From Mastigamoeba balamuthi (Eukaryota; Evosea; Mastigamoebida; Mastigamoebidae), in contig CACRSC010001925.1 in the NCBI GenBank assembly GCA_902651635.1, positions 297,352-361,351 on the forward strand: 64,000 nucleotides of DNA, in the 5' to 3' direction. Positions 23,255 through 35,288 of the stretch are shown here, one piece after another. Made by a program: the position numbers and the translations under genes. The notes under the pieces are model-generated. The model did no database searches, had not been told where the DNA came from, and worked only from the letters and a program-made list of their open reading frames with translations. How positions within the stretch are numbered: position 1 is the first letter of the stretch; every line of letters begins with the position of its first letter.

Positions 23255-26200
23255 CTACACCATGTTGGTGGGCTCGATGCCGTTCTCGGCCATCAGCTGC
23301 GCGTTCTCGGCCAGGGCGCTCGGAGACTGCTCCTTGAGCAGCTTTGTCCACTGCATTTCCGAACTGTGAGTTCAGCGGACATCAACTGCGGACAAAGGGC
23401 GCTGGCGTGCCTTTTCGGCGTTGGAGCTCATCACGTCGAGCGTGTTCTCCTTGAGGTCGGGCAGGAACTTGGTGAGGAGCTCGTACTGGGGGTAGGCGAC
23501 GCTGTTCATGAAGCTGAGCTGCATCTGCGCCGAGGTGACGCCCGAGAGGTCGAGCAGGGCAGACGTCGCCATGCCCTTCTTCTTCTCGATCTCGCCCTGC
23601 CGGAAGAACTCGTTCATCAGCACAGAGGCCCATTTCCTGGCAATGGCGAACGGCCTGCACACGTTGGACGTGTCCCCGCACTTCATCAGCATCTTGAGCA
23701 GCAGCTTCCTCTGCTCGACGCTCTCGCAGGTGAACTCTGGCGACGTCGCTGCCTCCGCGAACTGCACACAAGCACGGTCAGTCGCATTGCCGCTACAATA
23801 CACCACAGCCGAGAAATGAACCTCTGTGAGGAGCTGGCTGTGGGCGGCCATGTCGGTGGAGAGGATGATGGGGATGATGTAGCCCCATACCATCTGCCGT
23901 TGCTCCTCAGTCAGCGCCGCCAGGATGTTGAAGGACTCGTTGGACAGAATCGCGATGCACCGTGAGCAGTGGTACGTCTCCATCACCGCCTTGCCCGAGA
24001 ACAGCAGTGCCAACGGCGTGTGCGCGTTGACCTGAAACGAGTTGTTCAACCCTCCGTGGTCAACTGAATAAGACCCGTTAGAGTCGCGTCTGGAATCAGA
24101 TGTGCTGTTACTGTCGTGGCTGAGTGCTGAGATGAGCAGCGACATGACCTCGAGCTTGCCGAGGAGGCTCTGGAGCTTGGGGCTGTGCTTGTACATCGTG
24201 TAGATGAACTGCGTGACGTCGACTGCGTGGCTGAAGCTGTGGTATGGCAGCGTATTGTACGACCTCGCCAGTTCGTGCATGAAGTTGACGAATATCGCAG
24301 GGTCTATCCCGAACGTGTTGAACAGCTCGAGGTCGATGAACATCGACATCACGCACCGAATGTGCTCTGGATAGTCCCGCTCTTTTCAGTTGCGTGTGCG
24401 AGAACAGCATCGTACGCTCTGTGTCTGAGAGTGAATGAACGTCAAAATCCCACTGCAGGACGAGCTGGTTGTCCTCAGGCTGAACCGTCAGCAGCGGGTG
24501 TTGCTGCTCGCGCGTCGCGGATTATGTGAGTCAAGTTGCGTGCATGCGACACGCACAATCTTTTTTCGTGAGGCGCTGTAGTTCGCCTGGACGCTGGACA
24601 GGGATTTGCCGCAGAACGCAGTGAAGGCCTTGAGCAGCTGGATGTCGGCGTCCTGGAAGGTCCCGGCCCTCTTGTTGAGCATCTCCGTAACAGCAACGAC
24701 CTCGCCGTTCTCGTCGAGCACAGGGATCGCGATGACACTGTGAGTGCGGTACCCGGTGGCCTGGTCGACTCCCGCATCGAACTTGGGGTCGGTGTACGCG
24801 TCCTTGATGATTACGTCCTCTCTCGTCTCTGCGACGTATCTGAACGATAGCTTAGACTTGGATGCAAGAAAATATGCCACTTGCGAACCCTGCAATCGAC
24901 GACGGCTTGCTCGGGACTATGATCTCCTGCTCACCATCGGCGACCTGAGTCCGGAGCTCCTTCTTCTTGGGGTCGACAATGAACAGCGAAGCCCGATCGG
25001 CCCCGATGAGCTCTCGCGCCCGGTGCATGATGGTCGTGATGAGCGGCGTGACTTGTGTGTCTGACGTCAGGGCCATCACGACCTCGAGCAGCGCGGATGA
25101 CTTCCTCTGCTGCTCCCGGGCCTCGGAGTAGAGGTTCGAGTTGGTCAGCGCGAGGCCGCAAAAGATGCTGAACGCCTTGAAGAGCTCTTCGTCCTCTGGA
25201 GTGAAGCTGCCGTCGACCTTGTTGATAATCTCGGCCACTCCGATGATCTGGCCCTTTTTACCGCTCTGTATGGGTACACAGAGGATGTTGCGGGTCTTGT
25301 AGTTTGTCTGCTTGTCGATGTCCGTGTTGAACCTCGGGTCACTGTATGCGTCCTTGATGTTCTCCATTACCCCAGAAGACACTACGTGCCTGCGATATAA
25401 GGTGAGCCGATGTAAGTATGGCATAGGATCCCTCGAGAGGGATGGAACCCTCAGATTCAGAGGGAGGGTCCATTCTTTCCATGATGAGGGGAGAGAGAGA
25501 TAAGGGCAAATTGGACACTCCCTCTGGATGCGAGGGTCCCATATCACCGCCCGCCGGACGGAATATGAGACGGGCTGAGTACCCTGCGATTCCGTGGTTC
25601 AGAGGGAAGCGGATGCTGTCCGTGCCGTCCGCCACGTGTGATACGAGCTCGTTGGTCGAGCTGTCGATCAAGAACAGCGCAGACCGCTCTGCGTTCACAA
25701 GTGTTCTGGCCTTATGTAGCACTGTCCGCACGAGGCTGTCCCCCTCGAGGTACACGGCCAGTGATTCTGCCAATCCGTGAGGTGATGAAGCAGAATTCAT
25801 TGAGTCCTCTCACCAGCGACCTCGAGGAGGTTGTGGTACTTGGCCTGTGTGGACAGAGATGCGTTGAAGCTGTCAAGCGTGTGCGTGTACTCGGCGGAGC
25901 TCTGCATCGACTCGCTGAGCTGCGAGAGGAACAGTCGCTGCAGTGTATCCTCGCCCACAGCGAACGGCAGGGGATGCCTATTGACCAGCTCCAGCACGCC
26001 TATGACCCCCTTGGAGTTGCAGATCGGCCACGCAGTGGCGTTCTTGACCACAGGCACTCCCTTGGGCTGGTCGATAGACGGGTTGAACGACATGTGCTGC
26101 TGGGGGCATTGCACGTTCAAGGGGTCCCCCGATATTGCCACGGAGTTGACCAGACTCTTCTCCTCTGTCACATGCTGCAGGTCCCCGTCGTTGGCAAGGT

Positions 26201-27682
26201 ACAGGTTCCCCGTCTTCCCATCCACGACGAACACCTGCCATTCACAGCTCAGTCTGGGCACATGCGCTGCGCTCAAAGAGGGACTGGACCTGGCTCGCAT
26301 CGCAGCGAAAGAGCTCGCACGCCTTGCTGGAGATGGCCGTGCACAGCTGCTGGGTCTCGAGTTGGCTCGTCAGGTGCTTGGTGACCTCGCACAGCATCGT
26401 CTTGCGTCCGCAGAAGCACGCCGACTGCAGGCACGTCGCGATGAACGGGGAGACGAGCTTGATGCAGCTCTCGTCCACAGCCGTGAACCCCACAGACGAC
26501 TCGGAGCCCTTGAGTACCGTGACCACGCCGATGACGGTTCCCTCGGCGGCGCACAGCGGCACCGAGAGAGCAGCTCCAAGGGTCTTGCCGCCCACAGAGC
26601 ACCTGTCGTCGACGAGGGCGTCGAACGACGGGTGCAGCGACGCGTGCGTCACATTTGTGAAGGACGCTGACGTCGCTGTGAGGCCCGATATGCCCCTCGA
26701 CGTCGCGGATGATGCCTCAACGAGGATCCCCGACTCATCTCTGCCCGATAGTCGTAAGTTCGTTGCCACCCGGGCGCAAGCGCGCGGACCTCGTCTGAAG
26801 GAACAAAGTGCTGTTTGCTGTGTCGACTTCGAACACGTAGGCCTTCCTCCCACCGATCAGGCGGCAGACCTGGTACGGACAGCGGTGAGGGTGGTGCGAA
26901 TTGCCGCGCAGAGTCAGTTGTACAGCGCTCGCGACGGCCTCCTTGGCGCTCAGCAGGTCCTCGTTGGGCAGCGACAGCTCGAAGAGGCACTCGAGCACCT
27001 TGGAGACGCCCTCGTCGTCGAGGCTCTTGAGCATGCCCTTGGCAGCCTCGCCCACAGCCCTCGCCTGTTTTTTTTATACGTCCCGGGGGGCGTGCGAGCC
27101 ACTGAGTCCGTAATTCCGTGAATTCCAATTTGATTCAATTGAGACCTTTGCTGGAGTTCCGAGTATCTGCTGCCCCGCGCTCGAGAGCTTCTCCAGCCTG
27201 GCGGGCGTCCTGCCCCTGTCTGGCGCGCGGCTGCTCTTGAACATCGACCTGGCCGTCCCGGGTCCCGCCCCGCTCCTGGGGGTCTGCGCAGCGGCCCTGC
27301 CGGGGCTCTGCATCTGCAGGGCGGGTGCTCTGCCGGGGCTCTGCACGGACTTGCCCATGGGGTGCAGCCTCGGCGACGCGCTGTGCGCTGGCCTGTCGTG
27401 CTGCGAGATGGAGCCCGTCCTCCGGGGCCCCGGCTTGCTGGTGCTCTTAGGCGGGACCGCGCTCATCATATTCCTCCGCGCCACCATCATGCTGGAATTG
27501 AATCCCGGAGGAATTGAATGTGAATGTGAATGTGCATTTGTGAATCAGGCAGGGCTGCTGCTGCAGCTGTGCCCCCACCTGGGCTTGTTGGTGAACTTCA
27601 TCGACTGCAGGGTGGCGAGCTGGGCGAGGGTGGTGCCCAGGCCCAGGTTCGAGTCGGCGGAGGAGTCGAGGGCGTCGTCCAT
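23255..27682 (-). CDS. Cyclic nucleotide phosphodiesterase with four GAF domains
   Basis: The gene has many exons. It starts at MDDALDSSADSNLGLG (27,579-27,682), then exon 27,146-27,491 with a Ser/Pro/Arg-rich linker. Four GAF domains follow at roughly 26.3-27.06, 25.8-26.3, 25.1-25.8 and 24.6-25.1 kb. GAF3 carries NK-x-x-x-x-F-x-x-x-DE (NKVDGSFTPEDEE), the motif linked to cGMP binding in mammalian PDEs; GAF4 has a variant. The class I catalytic domain has YHSFSHAVDV, then SHD-I-DHGGLNNSF (formed across a short intron at about 24.06-24.12 kb) and MKCGDTSN, the metal-binding set. It ends GIEPTNMV. It should hydrolyse cAMP or cGMP under GAF control. Intron 2 contains TCAATTGA at 27,135. Four GAFs exceed the two of animal PDE2/5/6/10/11. 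Confidence 0.87.
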
Positions 27683-28109
27683 TCTCTTGCAGTGCACCGG
27701 GGGGCGCCGGGAGTGTTGGTCTCCTCTCTGCGCGTGTGTGGACGAGATCTCCAGCAATCTCGTGTCCATAAATAGAGCACGGATCTCGTTCGTTTACCCA
27801 GAACGTATTTGGCAACATGCACTGACCAGCTCTCGCTGTACAGCAATGCATGTCGCATGCGCCAGTCCGAACTGCACTCACTTCTGTTCAATGGGAAAGT
27901 ACCATAATGGGAGTGGGTTCTCCAATAACGAACACACAATGATTGAATTCCATTCGTCACCTCTGAGAGGTTAGAGGCTCACGATATCGAAGCACTCGAA
28001 GGACAGGGGTGTGCGAGATAGGTGTCCTTCACTTTATTGTTCAAAACAGTTGTGCGACAGGATGAGATTCAGGAGAGAATATCTTCGCAGGCAGGATATT
28101 TTACCACAA

Positions 28110-30110
28110 ATGCAAACTGGCGATGCGGACCACTCGCGCAGCATGGAGTACCTGGCGTCTCACAAGGTGGACCACTTGCTCTTCGTGGCTCCCGTTTCGA
28201 AATCCCTCATGTGCCCCGTGCACAAGGGCCTCCTGATAGTGCGTCCCCCGTCGGACGACCTCCACTGGCGCCTCACTGACGCCGCCCTGGGCCCTGGGCG
28301 CTGCACCGCAGGCGCCTGTCATCGGCAAGTGCGGCCACACGCTGTGCAAGACGTGCTTCGCCGTGGGGACGACGGGATCCGACGTCACGTGCCCCGTGGA
28401 CGGCCGTTGCCTCGTCGCGGACGACCTCATACCGAACCTCGCCCTCGCAGCGCAGATCGACGAGCTCGTCGTCCGCTGCCGCTACGGGACCAAGCCGCCC
28501 GACACGCCCGGAGGCCAGCCCGTGCTCGACCCCACTGGGTGCCCCGCAGAGCTCCCGCTGGCGTCGGTCGCTGCGCACGAGCTGGACTGCGAGTACGCCT
28601 GGGTCGAGTGCCCCTACAGCGCGAGCTGCCCGCCGCTGCGACGCAAGGACGTCGTGGCGCACAGGAGGTCGTGCGGCCACCTGTCGTGCCCGCACAAGCA
28701 CGCGGGGTGCGTGTTCGAGGGGCAGAAGGACGAGATCGAGGCGCACCTCAAGACGTGCCCGTACGAGGGCGTCAAGTACTTCATCGCGAGGAGCGAGGCC
28801 GACGTGCAGGCGCTCCGGAAGCAGCTCCTGGAGCGCTCGGAGCAGCAGGACATGCTGACCGCCCGCGTCGACCAGCTCAGTGCTCGCTTTGACCAGATGA
28901 TGGCGCGAATGGAGGCCAAAACAAGTGTGTGGCTGCCCTCAACGACTCTCTGCGCGTCTGACAGGCTCGCTTCGCCCAGACCGCATCGAGAGCGCCATCA
29001 GGCACCTGCAGACGTCGCTGGAGACGACACAGAACCACCTCGGTGAGGCGCAGCAGCAGCTGGCAGCGCTCTACAAGGCCGCTCAGGACGGTGGCCGCGA
29101 GCTGGTCGGCACCCCTGCAGGTCTGTCCCGTTCTCACAGACACGGGCGAGTCCACTGACGTTCCGGCGCAGCGACGTTCGACGTGCACCAGCTCAACTGC
29201 AGAGGGACGTTCAGCGGGCACATGGGGCCCGTCTGGGCGCTGGCGATCGCAGGGACGTCGCTCATCTCGGCCTCGTCGGACGCGACGGTCAAAGTGTGGG
29301 ACCTGCGCGACATGAAGACGGTCAAGTGCAAGGCGACGATGCGGGGCCACGAGGGCATCGTCCACGCGCTGGCCGTGATGGGCAACCGCCTGTTCAGCGG
29401 CAGCTCGGACAAGACGATACGCGTGTGGGACCTCGAGACGTACGAGTGCCTGCGGACGCTCACAAGCCACGACAACGCCATCTGCTCGCTGGCCATCGCC
29501 GCGGGGCACCTCTTCAGCGGGTCGTACCAGCACGTCAAGGTCTACGACCTCGAGACGTTCGAGTGCGTCAAGACGCTCGACGGGCACAACCACTGGGTGC
29601 GCGCCATGACCGTCTCGGGCTGGCACCTCTTCAGTGGGGCCTACAACACCATCAAGGTCTGGGACCTCGGCACCTTCACGTGCCTCAGGACCCTCCGTGG
29701 CGCCGGCGGCAGTATGTACACGCTCTCTGTCGTCGACACCAAGTGGCTTCTCTGCGGCAACTACGAGAACGCAATTGACGTGCGTTACACCTTCGGTTTT
29801 TGTTTATGTTATCCGTTAACCCGTCGTTCGATCTGAGAAGGTGTGGGACATCTCAGACATTGATAAAGCGGAGCACGTGCGGAGGTTGGCGGGACATATT
29901 GGGGCGGTGTACTCGCTGGGGGTGTCGGGGAAGAGGTTCTTCTCGGGGTCGTACGACAGCACGATCAAGGTGTGGAGCTCTGAGACGTGGCAGTGCCTGC
30001 AGACTCTGCTGAGGCACACGAGTAGCGTCGATGCTCTGGCCGTCTATGGCCAGGTGCTCTTCAGTGGCTCTGCTGACATGACAATTAAGGTGTGGTCTGA
30101 AAATGTGTAA
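28110..30110 (+). CDS. TRAF7-like RING, TRAF zinc finger and WD40 protein
   Basis: Exons 28,110-28,238, 28,312-28,924, 28,965-29,120, 29,172-29,779 and 29,841-30,110 give about 591 residues; the start could instead be the ATG at 28,143. The RING (MCPVHKGLLI/APVIGKCGHTLCKTC, CPVDG) spans the first intron. TRAF-type zinc fingers follow (CEYAWVECPYSASCPPLRR, CGHLSCPHKHAGC), then a coiled coil at about residues 220-300 and about seven WD40 repeats starting GTFSGHMGPVWAL and ending SADMTIKVWSENV. Domain order and details (NHWVRAM, YENAID-VWD) match animal TRAF7, an E3 ligase acting in MEKK3/JNK signalling. It is divergently placed from the PDE gene, with about 430 bp between the two starts. A GAATATCTTCGC element lies 30 bases before the start. 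Confidence 0.92.
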
Positions 30111-32126
30111 CACTCAGATTCGATTCAAGTTGGAAAATGCAGTATGTGCTCCTCAGTGGTTGGTATTTTGCGACCAAGGAGAATTTGTCACAGCTTGAAT
30201 TCTGAATCTCACACATGTCTTGTTCATTACTGCTCAGTGCTGCTGTCCTGCTTCTTTGCCTTGTATAGGTTCTCTCATATCACAATTTTCTAAATATTTT
30301 CCAAAATTGGCTCACAACTTGCAAAGGGACTGCTACTTGAGAGACAACAGCACTGCTATCAGCATAGCTATTGCATTCACAACAGCAGCAGGTATCTGAT
30401 ACACATAAGGTGTGATACCTGTTGAAAATAGTTATTTTCAAGCCAAATATTGATATTTTCTCTGCAGAATGGCCCTGTACAGCCCAAGTTCCAGGTTCTT
30501 AAGTGCATGAGAATGCCAGCATTGCTTAAGATAGTTGAGCATGTAAGATCAGCCGTGAGATCTCACAGGGGTTTGAGCAGAGTGTTGGACCTGTGTCTCA
30601 GATGCCTCTTTCTCCTCTTCAGAGATTCCTGATATTATCACACATCGAACCCTATTTCAAGAAACCCACTATTGCCATTTCTCCTACAACTTGGAATAGT
30701 TGCTCAGCCATATTCATGGTCATTTCCGACATTCTTCACTTCTTTACCTTTCAGCCCTTTAGACACAAATTCCGAGTCAGTGTACATGAATCTGGATATT
30801 TACATTGAAAAAAGGCATGCTGACCTGACTCAATCCTTATGTGCATTCACAATGTGAGCTCCTCTCATAGAAATCACAGCAACAGTACCTGCTGGGTCCT
30901 TTGACAGAGCCACATATCTTCTGTTTGAACAACATGACCATGAATACCCAAGAGGCTACTGGAGAAATTTCCGATGCCTCAGTTGAAAAGAAGTGTAAGT
31001 AATTATTTGAATAGTTGGAATTAAAGTCTAATTATTATTAGATGCACTTATTTGTAAACAATTATTCAATTTGTTCAATACCTTTCACATAATTCGGCAT
31101 TTCATCATTCAATGATTAGTAATGCCTGTAGAGACTTATCAAATGAAACTACTGATGCCAAGGGGGAACTGCACCCCCAAGGCAAAGGAATAGCATTTCC
31201 CCACTCACTCTCTCGTCACCACACGAATACCACTTAATACATCATCACTTCTTCCTTCTCCCTGGAGTCTCTCACTCTCACAAGGCCTCCTGCTCCCACC
31301 CCATGCATTACTGGGCATCACTACTGCCCATTTGTTTGGAATTTGTTGTCATACTGTTACATGTTCATAAGAATCAGCTAGTATTAATAGAACAAAAGAC
31401 CAGTATCATCCCAGTCATGCAGAGTGTATAATATTACAAAATATGATATATTAGTAAACAAATACAGAGAACTACAAAAGGAGTTTAAAGCAATTTAGAT
31501 CTTTGAATAATTGTTCAGAACAATAATGTGTATGCAGGCTTCAAATGGAAATTGGAGTCTACGCTGTGTTATTTGTCTGATAATTGTATTCAGTATTATG
31601 AAATCAGAATTCAAGTATTAATTTTTGGTTAAGTATTAAACTTTGGGATATCTCTACAAGGTTTCTCAGTGAACACAGTAAGATAATAATGATAAACACA
31701 CTCTCTGAGACTGACAGAAACTTGGCTTAGTGTCAGATATGACAAGCCAACAAATGACTTAAAACAAGCCCTTTTTTCTTGCTCTTTCTGTTGGAGAATT
31801 TTTAAGCTGTCTGAAATAACTTCTAAAGGCATCACCTCGGCCCTGACCCCCTGGTGTACTTTGGGCTCTGTAGTTCTGTAGATGTCCCATAGTAATGATA
31901 TGCACACATTGATAAATTGATAATAACACAATATATTAAGTCTTGTTTATCTCTGATAAAATACTTCGTGTTCTTCTGGTTGAGAATTGCTTCGCACAGT
32001 TGACCCGTCAGGTCAACTCTGGGTTGTGGTAGCGTTTTTGATCTCACTAGACTTCCTTTAGCGGGTTGTGAGGCAGACGGTTTGATTATAGATAAATCAC
32101 GCAAAATCAAGACACGCACCGAAAGA
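30111..32126. other. AT-rich intergenic region, 2 kb
   Basis: This is low GC with many stops in all frames. The open frames seen are short and composition-driven. The only structured item recognised is the dispersed repeat at 31,807-31,856. The right end must hold the promoter of the next gene. Confidence 0.55.
31807..31856. repeat. Dispersed repeat, copy 2 of 2
   Basis: This matches 5,196-5,252: AAAGGCATCACCTCGG followed by CCCTGACCCCCTGGTG here, and AAAGGGATCACCTCGG with a longer C-run there. See the finding on this repeat. Confidence 0.5.
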
Positions 32127-34966
32127 ATGGAGACGGTCTACCTCGACTACAACGCCACAACGCCCATCGACGCCGAGGTCGTCGCCGCCATGACCCCGTG
32201 CCTCCGCGAGTGCTTCGGCAACCCGTCGTCCTCGCACCCCTTTGGCCGTGCCGCAAAGCTGGCCCTCGAGCACGCTCGCTCTCAGGTATCAGGCGAGGGC
32301 ACAAATCTAGATTCTGTCCCTCCCAGTATCTTTTGCATAAATTGTCCCACAATTGTGCCCCGATTCGGAAGCCGGGCGCTCGCCAACGTCATCGCAAACA
32401 ACCCTTATGCAGGTTGCGGATCTGTTGGGATGCGTCCCGTCAGAGGTGCTCTTCACGTCCGGTGGCACCGAGAGCAACAACACGGCAATCAAGGGGGTCG
32501 TGCTCGCCGCCATGCGCGCTAGGCCGGCGGGCTCACCTCCCTGCCACGTCATCACGTCTGCCGTGGACCACCCCGCCGTCCTCCAGGTCCTGTGATCCCT
32601 CCAGTTCCCATCAGTCTGATTCTGTTTTCCATTAATATCGCATAGTATCTCAGATATCTCGGTTGAGAATCCCATTCCTGACATCATATCTGCGCTCACA
32701 GGTCTGCGAGTGGCTCAAGACACAGGGCGTCGAGGTCACAGTGGTCCCCGTGGACTCCACGGGCCGCGTGGCTCCGGATGACGTGGCGCAGGCCATCAGG
32801 CCCGGCCAGACTGTCCTGGTGACGGTCATGCACTCGAACAACGAGGTCGGCACGCTGCAGCCCATCGCCGAGCTCACAGCCATCGCCCACAGAGGTGCCC
32901 CCTCTCTCAATTGACTTGGGCCCCCACTGACACTCCCGGGGGGACGGCCAACGCGCAGCCGGGGCGCTGATGCACACGGACGCCGCGCAGTCGATCGGGA
33001 AGGTGCCCGTCAGGGTCCCCGACCTCGGCGTGGACCTGCTGTCGATCGCCGGCCACAAGCTCTACGCCCCCAAGGGCATCGGCGCGCTCTACGTGCGCAG
33101 CGGCGTGCGCCTCGACCGCGTCATGCACGGCGCCGACCAGGAGGCCGGGCGACGCGCGGGCACCGAGAACGTCCTGCTCTCTGTCGGCCTCGGCCAGGCC
33201 TGCGCCGTCTCGGCCCGCGACCTCGCGGCCAACGCCGCCCGCATGCGCCGCACGCGCGACAGGCTGCACGAGAGCGTCCGCGCGGCCCTGGGCGACGAGA
33301 GCGTGCGGCTCAACGGCCACGCGGAGCTGAGGCTGCCCAACACGCTGAGCCTGTCGTTCAGGGGCGTCGACGCCTCGGCGCTGCTCTCCGAGGTCGGCGA
33401 GCGCGTGGCGGCGTCTGCGGGGGCCGCGTGCCACTCGGGCGAGGCGCGCGTGTCATCGGTGCTGCGCGCCATGCGCGTGCCCACCGAGTGGGCCATGGGG
33501 ACCGTGCGGCTCAGCGTGGGCCGCGAGACGACCGACGCGCAGGTCGACGCGGCCGCCGCGGTCCTCGTCGCTGCTGTCCGCCGCCTGCAGCCCGCAGCGC
33601 AGCCCTCGGCGCCCGCTGCCAGCGACGACGGCGACCTCCCCGCAGTCGACAGCGTCAAGGTAGGCGCTCCGCGAAGGCTCTGCGGGAGAGCTCAGCGGTG
33701 TTGACGCCCTCCTCGCAGATGACGCAGTACACGCGCGGGCTCGGGTGCGCGTGCAAGCTGAGGGCGCAGGCGCTCGAGAGGCTGCTCGAGGCGTTTGTCT
33801 CGCCGCGGAGCGACCCGCGCGTCGTCGTGGGGACCGAGACGAGGGACGACGCCGCGGTGTTCCAGCTGACGCCGGACCTCGCCCTGGCGCTCACCGTCGA
33901 CGTCCTGGGCCCCGTCTGCGACGACGCGTACACGTTCGGCGCCGTCTGCGCCGCCAACGCGCTGAGCGACGTCTACGCGATGGGAGCGACGCCCGCCGTC
34001 GCGCTGGGCATCGCCGCGTGGCCCGCCTCGCGGCTGCCGATCGGGTCCCTGGAGCGCGTGGTGCGCGGGGCCGCGGACAAGGCCGCCGAGGCCGGCATCT
34101 GCATAGCCGGCGGGCACACGACCGACGACGTGGAGCCCAAGTACGGCCTCGCCGTGGTGGGCACTCTGCACCCGAGCAGCGGTGCGCCTGCCCTCTGCTG
34201 GCCTTGCAGCGTGGCGCACTGACTCTGCGGACCTCCTGGGGCCCCCCACGCAGCGTGGAGGAACTGCACGGCCAAGGTGGGCGACGCGCTGGTCCTCACG
34301 AAGCCCATTGGCTCCGGGATCATCTCCACCGCGGTGAAGAAGGGCATCTGCAGCAGCGTGCGCACACGCCTCACCCCCCTGCGCTTCGGGGGACGGAGCT
34401 GACCCCATGCGGCCATCGCGACAGGCGGTCGTCGAGGAGATGCTGCGGGTCGTGTGCACGCTCAACAGGGGCGCGGCAGAGGCCGTGGTCGCTGCGGGCG
34501 GGCCCAGCGCCGTGACCGACGTCACGGGGTTCGGGCTGCTGGGCCACCTGCACGAGATGGCCGCGGGCAGCAAGGTCGACGTGGCCATCCGCGCGGGCGC
34601 TGTCCCGCTGCTCCCCGAGGCCAGGGAGCTCGCGGCCGCCGGGGCTGTCCCTGGTGGCTCCGTCTCCAACGCGCAGTTTGTCGCTCCTTTCGTGTCCTTC
34701 GCGGACAGGTACTGCTTGCTGGCTTGCAACGCGTCTGCTGGGGGTTGCAGGTCGGTTCTGACAGTGGGAGGTGCGTGCGCAGTGTCAGTGCGGTGGACAG
34801 GACTGTGCTGGCCGACGCGCAGACGTCTGGAGGGCTGCTGGTGGCGATCCCGAAGGACAGGGCGCAGGCGCTGGTTCGGGAGCTCGAGGCGAGGAAGACG
34901 CCTGCCGCTGCCATCATCGGCGAGGTCGTGGGCGTGGGCCGCGGAGCCATCGCTGTCAGCCCCTAG
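32127..34966 (+). CDS. Cysteine desulfurase fused to selenophosphate synthetase
   Basis: Eight exons (32,127-32,285; 32,413-32,586; 32,702-32,894; 32,959-33,659; 33,719-34,181; 34,254-34,357; 34,425-34,708; 34,765-34,966) join in phase into 759 residues. Residues 1-405 are a NifS/IscS-type class V PLP enzyme: [27 protein letters not shown], the PLP lysine in [12 protein letters not shown] and a catalytic-loop cysteine in [14 protein letters not shown]. Residues about 410-759 are Sel[15 protein letters not shown] with the active-site Cys (TGC, not a selenocysteine TGA) and Lys, [35 protein letters not shown] and DPQ-like [10 protein letters not shown]. The desulfurase half could release selenide from selenocysteine directly to the synthetase half, which makes selenophosphate for Sec-tRNA. 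It could equally serve general sulfur transfer. Confidence 0.92.
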
Positions 34967-35288
34967 GCCCCCTGCCAGCAGGCGCCCGTGGGCCAGCCTC
35001 CGCGCCTGCTGATGAAGGAATCGCGTCGGATTTCTATGGGAACAGCAAAACAGAACAATGTTTCCGAATTGCATTTTGTCCTGCCAGGTGTTTCCAATTC
35101 CCGCGGCGGGTGTTCTAAGGCGATAGTCCTGAAGATCTCCGAGATACTGTCACAACGGGAAACCCGGAACTCCGAGCCAGTACCCGGCGGGTTTGCTGAA
35201 GATCTTCTGAGATATTTCATCCCCTCCTCCCCCACCCAGCGAGTCCCCCCTCCGTTCTCCCTCTCACTTCTTGTTCGCATCTGCACTG

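Noticed and set aside
33719-33760. Selenocysteine codon in the SelD part
   Set aside because: The active-site codon is TGC (Cys) and no in-frame TGA occurs there, so no recoding is needed.
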